Shown: positions 29,708 through 37,787 of the stretch, piece after piece
How positions within the stretch are numbered: position 1 is the first letter of the stretch
Layout of the letters: every line of letters begins with the position of its first letter
NCBI GenBank assembly: GCA_031553615.1
Contig: JAVBLJ010000030.1
Location: 1-40,091 of the forward strand
Source of the DNA: WQXF01 sp031553615
GTDB taxonomy: Bacteria > Bacillota > Clostridia > Christensenellales > Aristaeellaceae
Length of the DNA stretch: 40,091 nt
Direction of reading: 5' to 3'
Translations under genes and position numbers: made by a program
Notes under the pieces: generated by a model
Told to the model about the DNA's origin: nothing
The model's database searches: none
Seen by the model: the letters and a program-made list of their open reading frames with translations, nothing else

Positions 29708-30625
29708 GTGCTTGCGTCAGCATCCATCATCCTCGCCAGCCGCAATGAAGGCGCCCTGCTTGAAAGAACGCTGGGTTCCATGCTGGGGGCCGCTTGTGAT
29801 ATGCCCTATGAAATCATCGTGGTGGACGACGGCTCCACCGATGGGAGTATCTCCGCCGATCCTCCCGCCGCCGGCGTCCCGGTGCACTCGATCCGAACGC
29901 CGGGATTGGGCATCGCACCGGCGCGCAACACCGGCGCACGGCTCGCTACCGGTGATATGCTGGTGTTCTGCGATGCGCACATCGTGGTGCCCGATGGTTG
30001 GCTAGACGCCATGGCGCACGCGTTGGAGGACGAGCGCTGCGACGCCGTCACCCCCGGCATCGGTCCGCTGGAGCCCGAAGCCTCCCCGGCTTTATACAAG
30101 CTCGCCTTTTCCGCTCCGCTGCATGCCATCGGCTGTGGGCGCATCTTTCGCACGCTGATCGACAACACTTGGCTGCCCAGGCACAGCAGACCTAGGGAGT
30201 GCCCCATTCTCAGCGGCGGCTGCTTCGCGATACGCGGCGATGCATGGAGGCATGTCGGCGGCTATGAGGATGCCTTTCGCGGTTATGGCTATGACGAGGA
30301 GGAGATATCGCTCAAGCTATGGATGTTTGGGCACCGCCTTATGACCGTTCCCGAGGTCGTCATCCTCCACAAGTTCCGCCCTCTCGCTCCCTATCGCATT
30401 GCCAATGAGGACATGATGCACAACCGAATGTATGCGGCCATGTGCCACTTCAGCGATGCGCGCGCTCAACGGCTGATGGACTCCATGCGGGGATACCCTG
30501 ATTTTGAGAGCGTTGCGCAAGAGGTGTTTACAGCGGAGAATCTGAAGAGGAAGCGGGAAGTGTATCGCGCCGCGCGGGCTTTCGACGACGACTGGTACTT
30601 CCAAAAATTCGGGCTTGCTCTTTAG
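29708..30625 (+). CDS. Family 2 glycosyltransferase with GT27-like motifs
   Basis: A 305-residue cytosolic GT-A enzyme. It begins SASIILASRNEGALLERTL, has the nucleotide-sugar motif VVDDGSTDGS (about 39-48) and the metal motif FCDAHIVVPDGW (DxH at 89-91). Later come LSGGCFAIRGDAWRHVGGY and GYGYDEEEISLKLWMFGH. DxH plus the GGY...EEISLKLW block is the layout of polypeptide GalNAc-transferases and galactosyltransferase-like GT2 enzymes. The start is the GTG at 29708, 7 bases after GGGAGG. The gap to the upstream gene is 14 bases, so the two are co-transcribed. The stop codon abuts, with no gap, the stop codon of the convergent phosphoglycosyl transferase gene. Donor and acceptor are unknown. Confidence 0.88.
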   Translation: MLASASIILASRNEGALLERTLGSMLGAACDMPYEIIVVDDGSTDGSISADPPAAGVPVHSIRTPGLGIAPARNTGARLATGDMLVFCDAHIVVPDGWLDAMAHALEDERCDAVTPGIGPLEPEASPALYKLAFSAPLHAIGCGRIFRTLIDNTWLPRHSRPRECPILSGGCFAIRGDAWRHVGGYEDAFRGYGYDEEEISLKLWMFGHRLMTVPEVVILHKFRPLAPYRIANEDMMHNRMYAAMCHFSDARAQRLMDSMRGYPDFESVAQEVFTAENLKRKREVYRAARAFDDDWYFQKFGLAL

Positions 30626-31345
30626 TTACTCTCCCCCAAAAACATCCGCCCGAATCGGTGCGCCCACCACGGCCAGCACCGTCCGCGCCATGGTGCGCAA
30701 ATCGCTGGCAAACGTGAAATATTTCAGCGCATGCAGATTGTAGCGCATCTTTTCGGGCAGCACCTTTTCGACGTACGCATCGTCTAGGTTGGTGGCGCCG
30801 GCCATCAGCTCATGCTCGCCGATGGAGAATATGCTGCCCTCCGAGGTGATGCCCGCGGGGAGCAGCAGCGTGGCCATCATTTCATCGGTGTAGCGGGCCA
30901 CGTACTTGGGCACCTCGGGCCGCGTACCCATAAAGGACATATCTCCGGTGAATATGTTGAAAAGCTGCGGCAGCTCGTCCAGCTTGGCCTTGCGCAGGAA
31001 ACGCCCCGCCCGGGTGACGCGGGCATCGCCGGGCAGCGTGACCAGCGGGCCGGATTTGCCGTCGTTTGGGATCATGGTGCGAAACTTGAAGATGCGAAAG
31101 GGCTTGCAGTAGGTGGTCACCCGCTCCTGCCGGAAAAACACACCACCCCGCGAATCCAGCGCTACGAAGAGCGCGATCAGCAGGATCACCGGGGAGAGCA
31201 GCACGATCAGCAGCGCGGAAAGCAACAGATCGAAGAGGCGCTTGAACACCAGGCTGGCCTTGCGCTTGCTGAGGATCTCGTAGTAGGGCCGCACGGCCTC
31301 GGTGCGCATGCTGTCGGGCAGTTCTTCCCATCGGCGTAGGATCAT
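30626..31345 (-). CDS. Phosphoglycosyl transferase (bacterial sugar transferase)
   Basis: A 239-residue monotopic enzyme that moves a sugar phosphate from a UDP-sugar to undecaprenyl phosphate, the first membrane step of many glycans. Residues 37-63 form the re-entrant hydrophobic helix (FDLLLSALLIVLLSPVILL). Then come DSRGGVFFRQERV, with the catalytic Asp64-Glu74 pair, FKFRTM, KLDELPQLFN and the late GTRPEVPKY. There is no long N-terminal extension, so it is the small PglC-like type. The start is the ATG at 31345 behind GGGGGAG. It is the last gene of a three-gene operon, 20 bases after the deacetylase gene. Confidence 0.92.
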   Translation of the reverse strand: MILRRWEELPDSMRTEAVRPYYEILSKRKASLVFKRLFDLLLSALLIVLLSPVILLIALFVALDSRGGVFFRQERVTTYCKPFRIFKFRTMIPNDGKSGPLVTLPGDARVTRAGRFLRKAKLDELPQLFNIFTGDMSFMGTRPEVPKYVARYTDEMMATLLLPAGITSEGSIFSIGEHELMAGATNLDDAYVEKVLPEKMRYNLHALKYFTFASDLRTMARTVLAVVGAPIRADVFGGE

Positions 31346-31365
31346 AGGCGCTCCCCCTTTTTCGT

Positions 31366-32025
31366 TCACGCGCGCGGACGCCGCATGCGCCGCACCGTGG
31401 CGAACACCTCGGCGGCCTCCATGTGGCACTGATTGCCCCAGAAGTGCGCCGCATGCCGCAGCGCTTCCGAAGAGCGCGGATGCGGATAGGCCCGCACCTC
31501 GTTGGTGTAGCATTCGAACGCGGCGATCTTCTGTTCCAGCGTCGCGCTGATATCCACCCAGGTATCGGGCTGGAACGTGCGCGGGTAGCCCCATTCGGTG
31601 CTGCTGACCGTGTAAAAGGCGTAGACCTCCTCCAGCCAATCGTCCAGCGGGCGGAAGGCCACGTTGGCCGCCTCGAAAAGCAGCTTGTGATCCATGTTGA
31701 TATCCCCGCCAAACTGGCAATAAACGATGCGGGGCCGCACCTCCTCGGATACCCTCTCCAGCGGGGTGATGAGGTCGGTGAGCGTCACCGTATCCAGCCG
31801 CTGATCGGGGAAGCCCAGCGCGCGAACATCGCGCACGCCCAGCGCCTCGGCGGCGCGCAGCATCGATTCATTCTGCCCCACGTCGCGCTTGTAGCGCAGC
31901 GATTCGCTCTCGCATAGGATCACCGAGGTCACCTCGTCGCCCTCGCGCACGTGCCGGGCCACCGTGCCGCCCACGCCGAGCAGCTCGTCATCCGGATGCG
32001 CCGCCACCACCAAAATCCTCGCCAT
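31366..32025 (-). CDS. PIG-L (LmbE-like) N-deacetylase
   Basis: A 219-residue zinc deacetylase. The N-terminus has the metal motif VAAHPDDELLG (AHPDDE at 8-13) and the later His is in NMDHKLLFEA. The family removes N-acetyl from GlcNAc-type sugars on small carriers or nucleotide or lipid intermediates. GAGGTG lies 6 bases before the ATG. It stands between a sugar formyltransferase gene (38 bases upstream) and a phosphoglycosyl transferase gene (20 bases downstream). The arrangement suggests that it frees an amino group that is then formylated. Length is normal. Confidence 0.92.
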   Translation of the reverse strand: MARILVVAAHPDDELLGVGGTVARHVREGDEVTSVILCESESLRYKRDVGQNESMLRAAEALGVRDVRALGFPDQRLDTVTLTDLITPLERVSEEVRPRIVYCQFGGDINMDHKLLFEAANVAFRPLDDWLEEVYAFYTVSSTEWGYPRTFQPDTWVDISATLEQKIAAFECYTNEVRAYPHPRSSEALRHAAHFWGNQCHMEAAEVFATVRRMRRPRA

Positions 32026-32063
32026 GTGTTCACCTCATATCGTGTTCAGTTGGGCAAGCCAGC

Positions 32064-33020
32064 TTACGCAAACCGGCCCGCAAAGCCGCCGCCCGAAAGG
32101 TCGGGGCCTTCATAAATGCGATGCTCCTCGTCCTCAATCTCGTGCAGGATCACACAGCCCTCGGCGCAGGCGACCAGCAGGCCGCAGCACGCCGGATCGG
32201 GGCTGTACACGCTGCCCAGCAGGGTGCCGGGCGGCTCGGCGCGCGGCACCGCCAGGGGCAGCAGCGAGGCGCGCCAAACAAACAGCTTCCGCCCTGCCAG
32301 GGTGGTGAATGCGCCCGGATAAGGCCGCGTCAACGCCCGAATAAAATCGTATACCGCCTGTGCCGGGGTATCCCAGCGCAGCAGGCCGTCGGCAGGGCGG
32401 CGGCGCGGCAGCAGCGGCTCCTCGGTGGCGTTTTCCAGCGTGCGCGCGGGCACGGTGCCCGCCTCCAGCTGCTCCACCAAGCGGCAAAGCATGGCCTCAT
32501 TGGTCTGCGCCACCTTGTCGTAGAGCGTCTTGCACGTATCGTAGGGGGTGATGTCGAAGGGCATTTGGTCGATGATGTCGCCCTCGTCCACCTGGGCGTT
32601 CAGCCACATCATGGAATTGCCCGCCGAGGTTTCGCCGCGGATCAGCGCCCAATTGATGGGCGCGCTGCCCCGGTTGTGCGGCAGCATGGCGGCGTGCGTG
32701 CCCACGGTGCCGATGGCGGGTATCTGCAGCAGGCGGTCGGGCAGAATCTCGCTCCAGCCCATCACCACCAGCAGATCAGGGGCATCGGCGCGCAGCAGCT
32801 CGAACGCTTCCTCGCCCTTGATGGTATCCACCATGCTCACCGGCACGCCGTGCGCCTCGCACAGCTCGCCGTACCCCCGTGAACCCGCCGAGCGATTGGC
32901 AAACGAAGCCTCGCTGAGCGTGATGAACCGCACGATGCGCTTGCCCTGCTCCAGCAGCCGCCGGAACGCAGGTATCCCCTCCTCGTGGCAGCCGACCCAG
33001 GTGATGCGAATCGATTTCAT
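32064..33020 (-). CDS. Formyltransferase, Fmt/ArnA-like (probably acting on an amino sugar)
   Basis: A 318-residue protein with an N-terminal formyltransferase domain using 10-formyl-tetrahydrofolate and a C-terminal OB-like domain. The active region reads GTHAAMLPHNRGSAPINWALIRGE, given here in parts: GTHAAMLP (His109), HNRGSAPINW and ALIRGE. The catalytic Asp145 is in QVDEGDII. In methionyl-tRNA formyltransferase an Asn stands two places before the His; here it is Gly107. As I recall, this change occurs in several sugar N-formyltransferases. Its operon partners are a deacetylase and a phosphoglycosyl transferase, not def or methionyl-tRNA genes. AAGGAGGG precedes the ATG. Formylation of a sugar amine is the best inference; the exact substrate is not known. 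Confidence 0.85.
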   Translation of the reverse strand: MKSIRITWVGCHEEGIPAFRRLLEQGKRIVRFITLSEASFANRSAGSRGYGELCEAHGVPVSMVDTIKGEEAFELLRADAPDLLVVMGWSEILPDRLLQIPAIGTVGTHAAMLPHNRGSAPINWALIRGETSAGNSMMWLNAQVDEGDIIDQMPFDITPYDTCKTLYDKVAQTNEAMLCRLVEQLEAGTVPARTLENATEEPLLPRRRPADGLLRWDTPAQAVYDFIRALTRPYPGAFTTLAGRKLFVWRASLLPLAVPRAEPPGTLLGSVYSPDPACCGLLVACAEGCVILHEIEDEEHRIYEGPDLSGGGFAGRFA

Positions 33021-33070
33021 GCGCAGCCCTCCTTCTCGTCAGAATACCCGTTGCCTACCCGCAAAGGAGT

Positions 33071-33115
33071 CCAGGGGGCGACCGCAAAGCCCCCTGGTCG
33101 CCCGTGAGGGCGAAA
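33071..33115. repeat. Hairpins after mnmG, partly shared with 5278-5296
   Basis: A perfect 9-bp stem CCAGGGGGC (33071-33079) / GCCCCCTGG (33089-33097) is followed by CGCCC/GGGCG with a 4-base loop. The latter is in a 19-base string that recurs in reverse complement at 5278-5296. There is no T-run, so this is a dispersed hairpin repeat rather than a classic terminator. Confidence 0.6.
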
Positions 33116-33128
33116 CAGCCTCCCCATC

Positions 33129-35024
33129 TCACTCCCGCGCATGCTTCTCCACCCAGATCAGCAGCACAGCAATATCGCTGGGCGACACCCCCGAGATGCG
33201 CGCAGCCTGCCCCACCGAATCGGGCCGGTGGGCGGCCAGCTTCTGCCGCGCCTCGATGCGCAAACCGGGAATGGCGGCATAATCGAGATCGGCCGGAAGC
33301 CGCTTGCGCTCGGCGCGCTGAAACTGCGCGACCTGCGTGCTCTGCTTGTCGATGTAGCCCTCGTAGCGGATGGCGATGTCCAGCTGCTCCTCGACCTGCG
33401 CGGGCAGCGGGGCCCAGGCCGGATCGAGCGAGGCCAGCTCGGCGTAAGCCAAACCGGGACGGCGCAGCAGATCGGCGGCGGAGGGGCTGGTCAGCGTGGG
33501 CGGCTGGCCGTGCGCCTGCAGCCACGCATCGAGCACCGGTCCCGCCGGGAAGTGGGTGGCGTTTAAGCGGGCAAGCGCTTCGTCCGTCTGCTCGCGCTTG
33601 GCGCGCATGCGCTCCAGGCGCTCCGGCGAGGCCAGACCGACACCGTGGCCCAGCTCGGTCAGGCGCAGATCGGCGTTATCCTGGCGCAGCAGCAGACGGT
33701 ACTCGGCGCGCGAAGTCATCATGCGGTAGGGCTCGCGCGTGCCCTTGGTCACCAGATCATCCACCAGCACGCCGATGTAGGCCTGATCTCGCCCCAGGGT
33801 GAACGGCGGCGCTCCGCGCAGCTCCAGCGCAGCGTTGATGCCCGCCAGCAGGCCCTGGGCGGCGGCTTCCTCGTAGCCCGAGGTGCCGTTGATTTGCCCG
33901 GCGAAGAACAGACCGGGGATATTCTTGGCGCGCAGCGCAGCGTTGAGCTGCAGCGGATCGATGCATTCATATTCAATGGCGTAGGCCAGCCGGAGGAGCT
34001 GCGCACGCTCCAGGCCGGGCAGCGTGCGGTACAGGGCGATCTGCACATCCTCGGGCAGGCTGGTCGACATGCCCTGCACGTACCATTCAGCGCTGTCGAG
34101 CCCCTCGGGCTCCACGAACACCGGATGCCGCTCCTTGTCGGCGAAGCGGGTCACCTTGTCCTCGATGGAGGGGCAGTAGCGCGCCCCCACGCCCTCAATC
34201 TTGCCGGTATACATCGGCGCGCGATGCAGGTTTTCGCGGATGACGCGGTGGGTGTGCTCATTGGTGTAGGTGAGGTAGCACTGCGCGCGGTTGGTGAGCG
34301 GACGATCGGTGAGGAAGGAAAACGGCGTGATCGGCGCATCGCCGGGCTGGGGCTCCATGCGGTCGAAATCGATGCTCGAAGCAGCGATGCGTGCGGGCGT
34401 TCCGGTCTTAAACCGCTGTAGAGAGAGGCCCAGCGAGCGCAGCGCTTCGGCCAGGTGCGCGGAATGCTGCAAGCCCTGCGGCCCGCCCTGCCACGCAGCC
34501 TCGCCGATGATGATGCGGCTTTCGAGGTACACGCCCGCGCAGACCACCACGGCTCCGCAGGCGATGCGTGCGCCGGTGGTGGTAACCACAGCGGCGGCGC
34601 GGCCTTGCTCAAGCTCGATGCGCTGCACCTCGGCCTGGCGCAGCGTGAGCCGTTCCTGGGCCAGCAGTGTGCGCAGCATGCGCGCCTGGTACGCCTTCTT
34701 ATCGGCCTGGGCGCGCAGCGAGCGCACCGCGGGGCCCTTGCCGGTGTTGAGCATGCGCGATTGGATGAGCGCATCGTCGATAGCGCGGCCCATCTCGCCG
34801 CCCAGCGCATCCACCTCGCGCACCAGGTGCCCCTTGGCGGTGCCGCCAATGGCCGGATTGCAGGGCATCAACGCCACCGCATCCAGGTTGAGGGTGAGCA
34901 GCAGGGCGGAAAACCCCATGCGAGCGCAGGCCAGCGCGGCTTCGCAGCCCGCATGCCCCGCGCCGACAACGACGATATCGTATGCTTCATGGTGTAAGGC
35001 CGCGTGGCCGTTGGTCGCTTGCAT
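33129..35024 (-). CDS. mnmG: tRNA uridine-5-carboxymethylaminomethyl modification enzyme MnmG (GidA)
   Basis: A 631-residue FAD enzyme that works with the GTPase MnmE to modify the wobble uridine of several tRNAs. The N-terminus has the dinucleotide fold VVVGAGHAGCEAALACARMG, then CNPAIGGTAKGHLVREVDALGG, the central FKTGTPAR and RYCPSIEDKV, and late GLFFAGQINGTSGYEEAAAQG and TSRAEYRLLLRQDNAD. All are family signatures, and the length is normal. The start is the ATG at 35024. The best ribosome binding site (GGAAGG) lies unusually far away, about 16 bases, so initiation may be weak or the start may differ. No mnmE gene is in the window. Confidence 0.96.
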   Translation of the reverse strand: MQATNGHAALHHEAYDIVVVGAGHAGCEAALACARMGFSALLLTLNLDAVALMPCNPAIGGTAKGHLVREVDALGGEMGRAIDDALIQSRMLNTGKGPAVRSLRAQADKKAYQARMLRTLLAQERLTLRQAEVQRIELEQGRAAAVVTTTGARIACGAVVVCAGVYLESRIIIGEAAWQGGPQGLQHSAHLAEALRSLGLSLQRFKTGTPARIAASSIDFDRMEPQPGDAPITPFSFLTDRPLTNRAQCYLTYTNEHTHRVIRENLHRAPMYTGKIEGVGARYCPSIEDKVTRFADKERHPVFVEPEGLDSAEWYVQGMSTSLPEDVQIALYRTLPGLERAQLLRLAYAIEYECIDPLQLNAALRAKNIPGLFFAGQINGTSGYEEAAAQGLLAGINAALELRGAPPFTLGRDQAYIGVLVDDLVTKGTREPYRMMTSRAEYRLLLRQDNADLRLTELGHGVGLASPERLERMRAKREQTDEALARLNATHFPAGPVLDAWLQAHGQPPTLTSPSAADLLRRPGLAYAELASLDPAWAPLPAQVEEQLDIAIRYEGYIDKQSTQVAQFQRAERKRLPADLDYAAIPGLRIEARQKLAAHRPDSVGQAARISGVSPSDIAVLLIWVEKHARE

Positions 35025-35145
35025 GGGAGATGCATCATTTCCTTCCAAAATGGGATTAAAGCATGCTGAAACGGTCACCACCACCCCCCGCAAGCGTACC
35101 AAAGTACGCCGAAACGGTCGCATCCCCGCCCCGCATCAACAGAGC
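35025..35145. other. Intergenic region upstream of mnmG
   Basis: No gene is seen. It contains the small hairpin GCGTAC-CAAA-GTACGC (near 35094-35109) and two copies of a GAAACGGTC motif (near 35068 and 35111). A promoter for mnmG was not identified with confidence. Confidence 0.4.
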
Positions 35146-35268
35146 CAGACCGTTCAGAAATGCCCAGGTGCTAGGAGGCCGCAAGCCCGTCCGCCGGAGG
35201 CGTACCGGTGTGCGCCGACAAGACAGGCGCAGCGCCGACAACGCAGATGGGCGTTTATGGACGGTCTG
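35146..35268 (-). repeat. Long hairpin spanning the L,D-transpeptidase stop codon
   Basis: CAGACCGT (35146-35153) pairs with ACGGTCTG (35261-35268). After a small internal loop AAATGCCCA (35158-35166) pairs with TGGGCGTTT (35248-35256), with one wobble pair. The loop of about 80 bases holds further GC-rich hairpins and two copies of TTGTCGGCGC (minus strand). The last codons and the TAA of the transpeptidase gene lie in the 5' arm as transcribed. Confidence 0.65.
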
Positions 35269-36796
35269 CGCTGTCTGTACCTTCGGTATCCTCGCCAATA
35301 ACGCCTATGATCTCATCGGGCACGTAGTAGAGCGATTCATCCTCGTGGCGTTCGGGCGGCTGGCAGGTCTTGCAGGGGGTCAGCTTGTCGTAGGGCGGAT
35401 TGTTCAGCTCGCCGTACAGGAAGCCAGTCAAGGGCAGGAAGCGATCCTTCACGCCCGAGCAGCGCTGATCGAGGTGGTAGTTTTTGCCGCCCTCGGGGTT
35501 ATAGTAGAGCGAGGTCGCCGGATCGGGCGGGGGCAGCGTTCGGCCCTTGTCGTCCCAAACCAGCACCTTGGTGTTGCGCTCCACGTTGTTCCACAGCCAC
35601 TTCATGTTCATGCCCTGCTCGTTGGGCTCCTTTGAAACGCGCACGCAGCCGTGGCTGGCTTTCTTACCCAGGAATTGTTCGAAAGAAGCGTAGTTGCGGG
35701 TGCCGTCCGCCCGCTCTACGAAGGGCACCTCGTGCAGCAAGGTGCCGTCGGCAATGCGGATGGCGTAATCGCAGTACATGTTGCCGTTCATAAACATGCC
35801 CACCCGGCTCTCGGTCAGGAATTCACCGGCCGGGGTCTCTGCGTTGGGCTGGCTCTCGGTGGGCTTTCCGGTGGAAATCTTGAGAACTCCGGTCATCACG
35901 CCATTTTGGAACACGTAGAGGCGCTGGCGCAGCTTGTCCACCAGCAGACCCATCTCCTGATTGGGCTTGACGGTCTTGAGCTTATCGCTGCGTATGTATC
36001 CGTTGCAAAGCTTGCCGGTAAACTCGCGGATGAACTTGCGCGGCGCGCCGTATCCATCCAGCGAATAGGCCTCGATATGGCTCCAGCCATCGCTGGTGGC
36101 CTCCAGCACGTGCACGCCCTGGGTGGTGCCGGTGAGCTGGGCGGTGTACTTGGTGGCATCCTTCAGATCATCGGTGGACGCGGCAATCGGGTAGTAATGC
36201 TCCTTCGAACCGATGTCGATCACCGTAATGGACTGCATCATGATCTCCCAAATCACGGCGGCATCGTCGGGATTTTCGGGGTCAAGGTTGTCGATATCCA
36301 TGTTCCAGAAGCACTTTTCGTGCGGATCGGGGAATTCCGAAAGCTGCCTGTCGGGGCTGGGGGTGATCTTAGGGCGGGCCTCGGCGGGCACCACGGTGGG
36401 CCGTGCGTTGGGATCGGTCACCATCACCTCCACCGCACAGGCCATCGAGGTCGCGCCGCTCGCATCCACCAGGGTCAGGAAGAGCACCCACGAGCCCGGG
36501 TCCGCCGGAGCATCGCCCAATGTGCCATCCCAGACCACCACGCCCGGGCCCGCCGCAACCGCGTGTTCATCCACCAGCTGCGGATCGCCCTCCGAGCCCC
36601 GGATGCGTGCTTTCACGTATACTGTGCCCGCGACGCTGGCGTCGTACTCAATCTCCAGCACAGTCTCGCCCAGCGTGAGCGTGTCATCGCCGGGGAATAC
36701 TTGCGAAAGCACGGGGCCCTCGGCCTGGGCGAGGCCAAGGATCGGCGTACAGCCCACGCAAATCAGCAGGATGAAGGCCAGGGTGCGACGGATCAT
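35255..36796 (-). CDS. Secreted L,D-transpeptidase (YkuD domain)
   Basis: A 513-residue exported protein. Residues 1-25 are a signal peptide (core LAFILLICVGCTPILG). A beta domain (about 27-130) follows, then a central region with bacterial SH3-like character (GVHVLEATSDGWSHIEAYS). The YkuD domain starts near 285 (LVDKLRQRLYVFQNG) and has the catalytic motif KASHGCVRVS near 380-389, with the nucleophile Cys. Such enzymes make 3-3 cross-links in peptidoglycan or attach proteins to it. The C-terminal tail has YHLDQRC and LTPCKTC, a likely metal-binding cluster. GGAGGTAC precedes the ATG. The stop codon is inside a long hairpin. Confidence 0.93.
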   Translation of the reverse strand: MIRRTLAFILLICVGCTPILGLAQAEGPVLSQVFPGDDTLTLGETVLEIEYDASVAGTVYVKARIRGSEGDPQLVDEHAVAAGPGVVVWDGTLGDAPADPGSWVLFLTLVDASGATSMACAVEVMVTDPNARPTVVPAEARPKITPSPDRQLSEFPDPHEKCFWNMDIDNLDPENPDDAAVIWEIMMQSITVIDIGSKEHYYPIAASTDDLKDATKYTAQLTGTTQGVHVLEATSDGWSHIEAYSLDGYGAPRKFIREFTGKLCNGYIRSDKLKTVKPNQEMGLLVDKLRQRLYVFQNGVMTGVLKISTGKPTESQPNAETPAGEFLTESRVGMFMNGNMYCDYAIRIADGTLLHEVPFVERADGTRNYASFEQFLGKKASHGCVRVSKEPNEQGMNMKWLWNNVERNTKVLVWDDKGRTLPPPDPATSLYYNPEGGKNYHLDQRCSGVKDRFLPLTGFLYGELNNPPYDKLTPCKTCQPPERHEDESLYYVPDEIIGVIGEDTEGTDSADRP

Positions 36797-36872
36797 GACA
36801 GTACCTCCAGCGCGTTAGCGTTTTTGCAATCGAAGTCTCTTGTATTGCAGGCACGAAGGATTGCATTGCAAC

Positions 36873-36901
36873 ATTATAACATAAAGCGCGGGCTGGGGTA
36901 A
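36873..36901 (-). promoter_or_regulatory. Promoter of the L,D-transpeptidase gene
   Basis: On the minus strand TTACCC (36901-36896), a 17-bp spacer and a perfect TATAAT (36878-36873), about 75 bases before the start codon. Confidence 0.55.
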
Positions 36902-36964
36902 GCTGTAATGCGATTCCTCGTTTTCCTCGCTTGATTTCCGGGAATTTTTACGAGGGGCAAGCCC

Positions 36965-36994
36965 TTAGCAATGGCGTATTAAATCCAGCATAAT
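36965..36994 (+). promoter_or_regulatory. Possible promoter of the secreted-protein gene at 37113
   Basis: TTAGCA (36965-36970), an 18-bp spacer and CATAAT (36989-36994). The match is modest. Confidence 0.35.
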
Positions 36995-37112
36995 ACCCCT
37001 GTTTTGAGCCGCAGCGCGCTTTTGAGCAAAGGATTCCGTGCGGTGCATGGCGAATGTTTCAGCCAGCTAGCCCCTCATATTGGCACCAAAACACAAAGGA
37101 GGCCCTTTTCTC

Positions 37113-37697
37113 ATGAAGAATGTGTCCATCCAGAGGCGTCTATCCCTCCTGCTTTCAGCCCTGCTGCTGATCTCTCTCTTGCCCGCCACCGCCCTGGGCG
37201 TGGAAGCCAAGTCTGTGGATGTACTGAGCATGTACTCGGATCACCGCCCCCTCACCGAGGAAAAGAACCCGCTGGGCCTCGCGTTTGGATCGCTGACCCT
37301 GGTGGAGGAAGACCAAACCCAATACCTGGAGCTGAGCATTGGGAATGCGGATGTCGCTTCCGATTATGGCGCCGCGATGGAGATCGCCTCGGCCATCCGC
37401 GTGTACAATGCCGCCGACCTGGGCGAGCAGATTCTCACCACGGTGAGCTTGAACCTGGGCATGAAGGTGGAAGAAGGCAGCGGCGAGGTCTCGGTATATC
37501 TGCCGGGCGCATACCTCGATGCCGCGACTTTGCCCAATATACTGCTGGTGTACCTTCCCGCCATTTCGCTGCCGGATTACGAAATCGAGAGCCGCCCCAT
37601 GATCACCCTCGTGCAGCTCAATCCGGAAGAGGGCGGCAAGGTGTTGGCCGGGCCGCTGGACGCCAACAAGCTCGTTTTTCCCGAAGGGGCCGAATAA
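37113..37697 (+). CDS. Secreted protein of unknown function
   Basis: A 194-residue protein with a signal peptide (NVSIQRRLSLLLSALLLISL, then LPATALG; cut near residue 29) and a compact, mostly beta, acidic domain. The mature part reads LAFGSLTLVEEDQTQYLELSIGN, given as LAFGSLTLVEED and QYLELSIGN. No catalytic motif, repeat or anchor is visible and I do not recognise the family. The start at 37113 follows a strong AAAGGAGG by 10 bases. It is a single gene with its own terminator, divergent from the L,D-transpeptidase gene, so an envelope role is possible but unproven. Confidence 0.75.
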   Translation: MKNVSIQRRLSLLLSALLLISLLPATALGVEAKSVDVLSMYSDHRPLTEEKNPLGLAFGSLTLVEEDQTQYLELSIGNADVASDYGAAMEIASAIRVYNAADLGEQILTTVSLNLGMKVEEGSGEVSVYLPGAYLDAATLPNILLVYLPAISLPDYEIESRPMITLVQLNPEEGGKVLAGPLDANKLVFPEGAE

Positions 37698-37723
37698 TAC
37701 CATTCCACAAACAAATCACAACA

Positions 37724-37764
37724 CCGCCCCTTTCGCCGCCAATGCAGCGGAAGGGGCGGCGTTT
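37724..37764 (+). terminator. Rho-independent terminator
   Basis: CCGCCCCTT (37724-37732) pairs with AAGGGGCGG (37751-37759); the stem extends inward with CGC/GCG pairs, and CGTTTTG follows. It ends the secreted-protein gene. Confidence 0.8.
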
Positions 37765-37787
37765 TGCGTTTCCAGCGGGGTTTCTCT

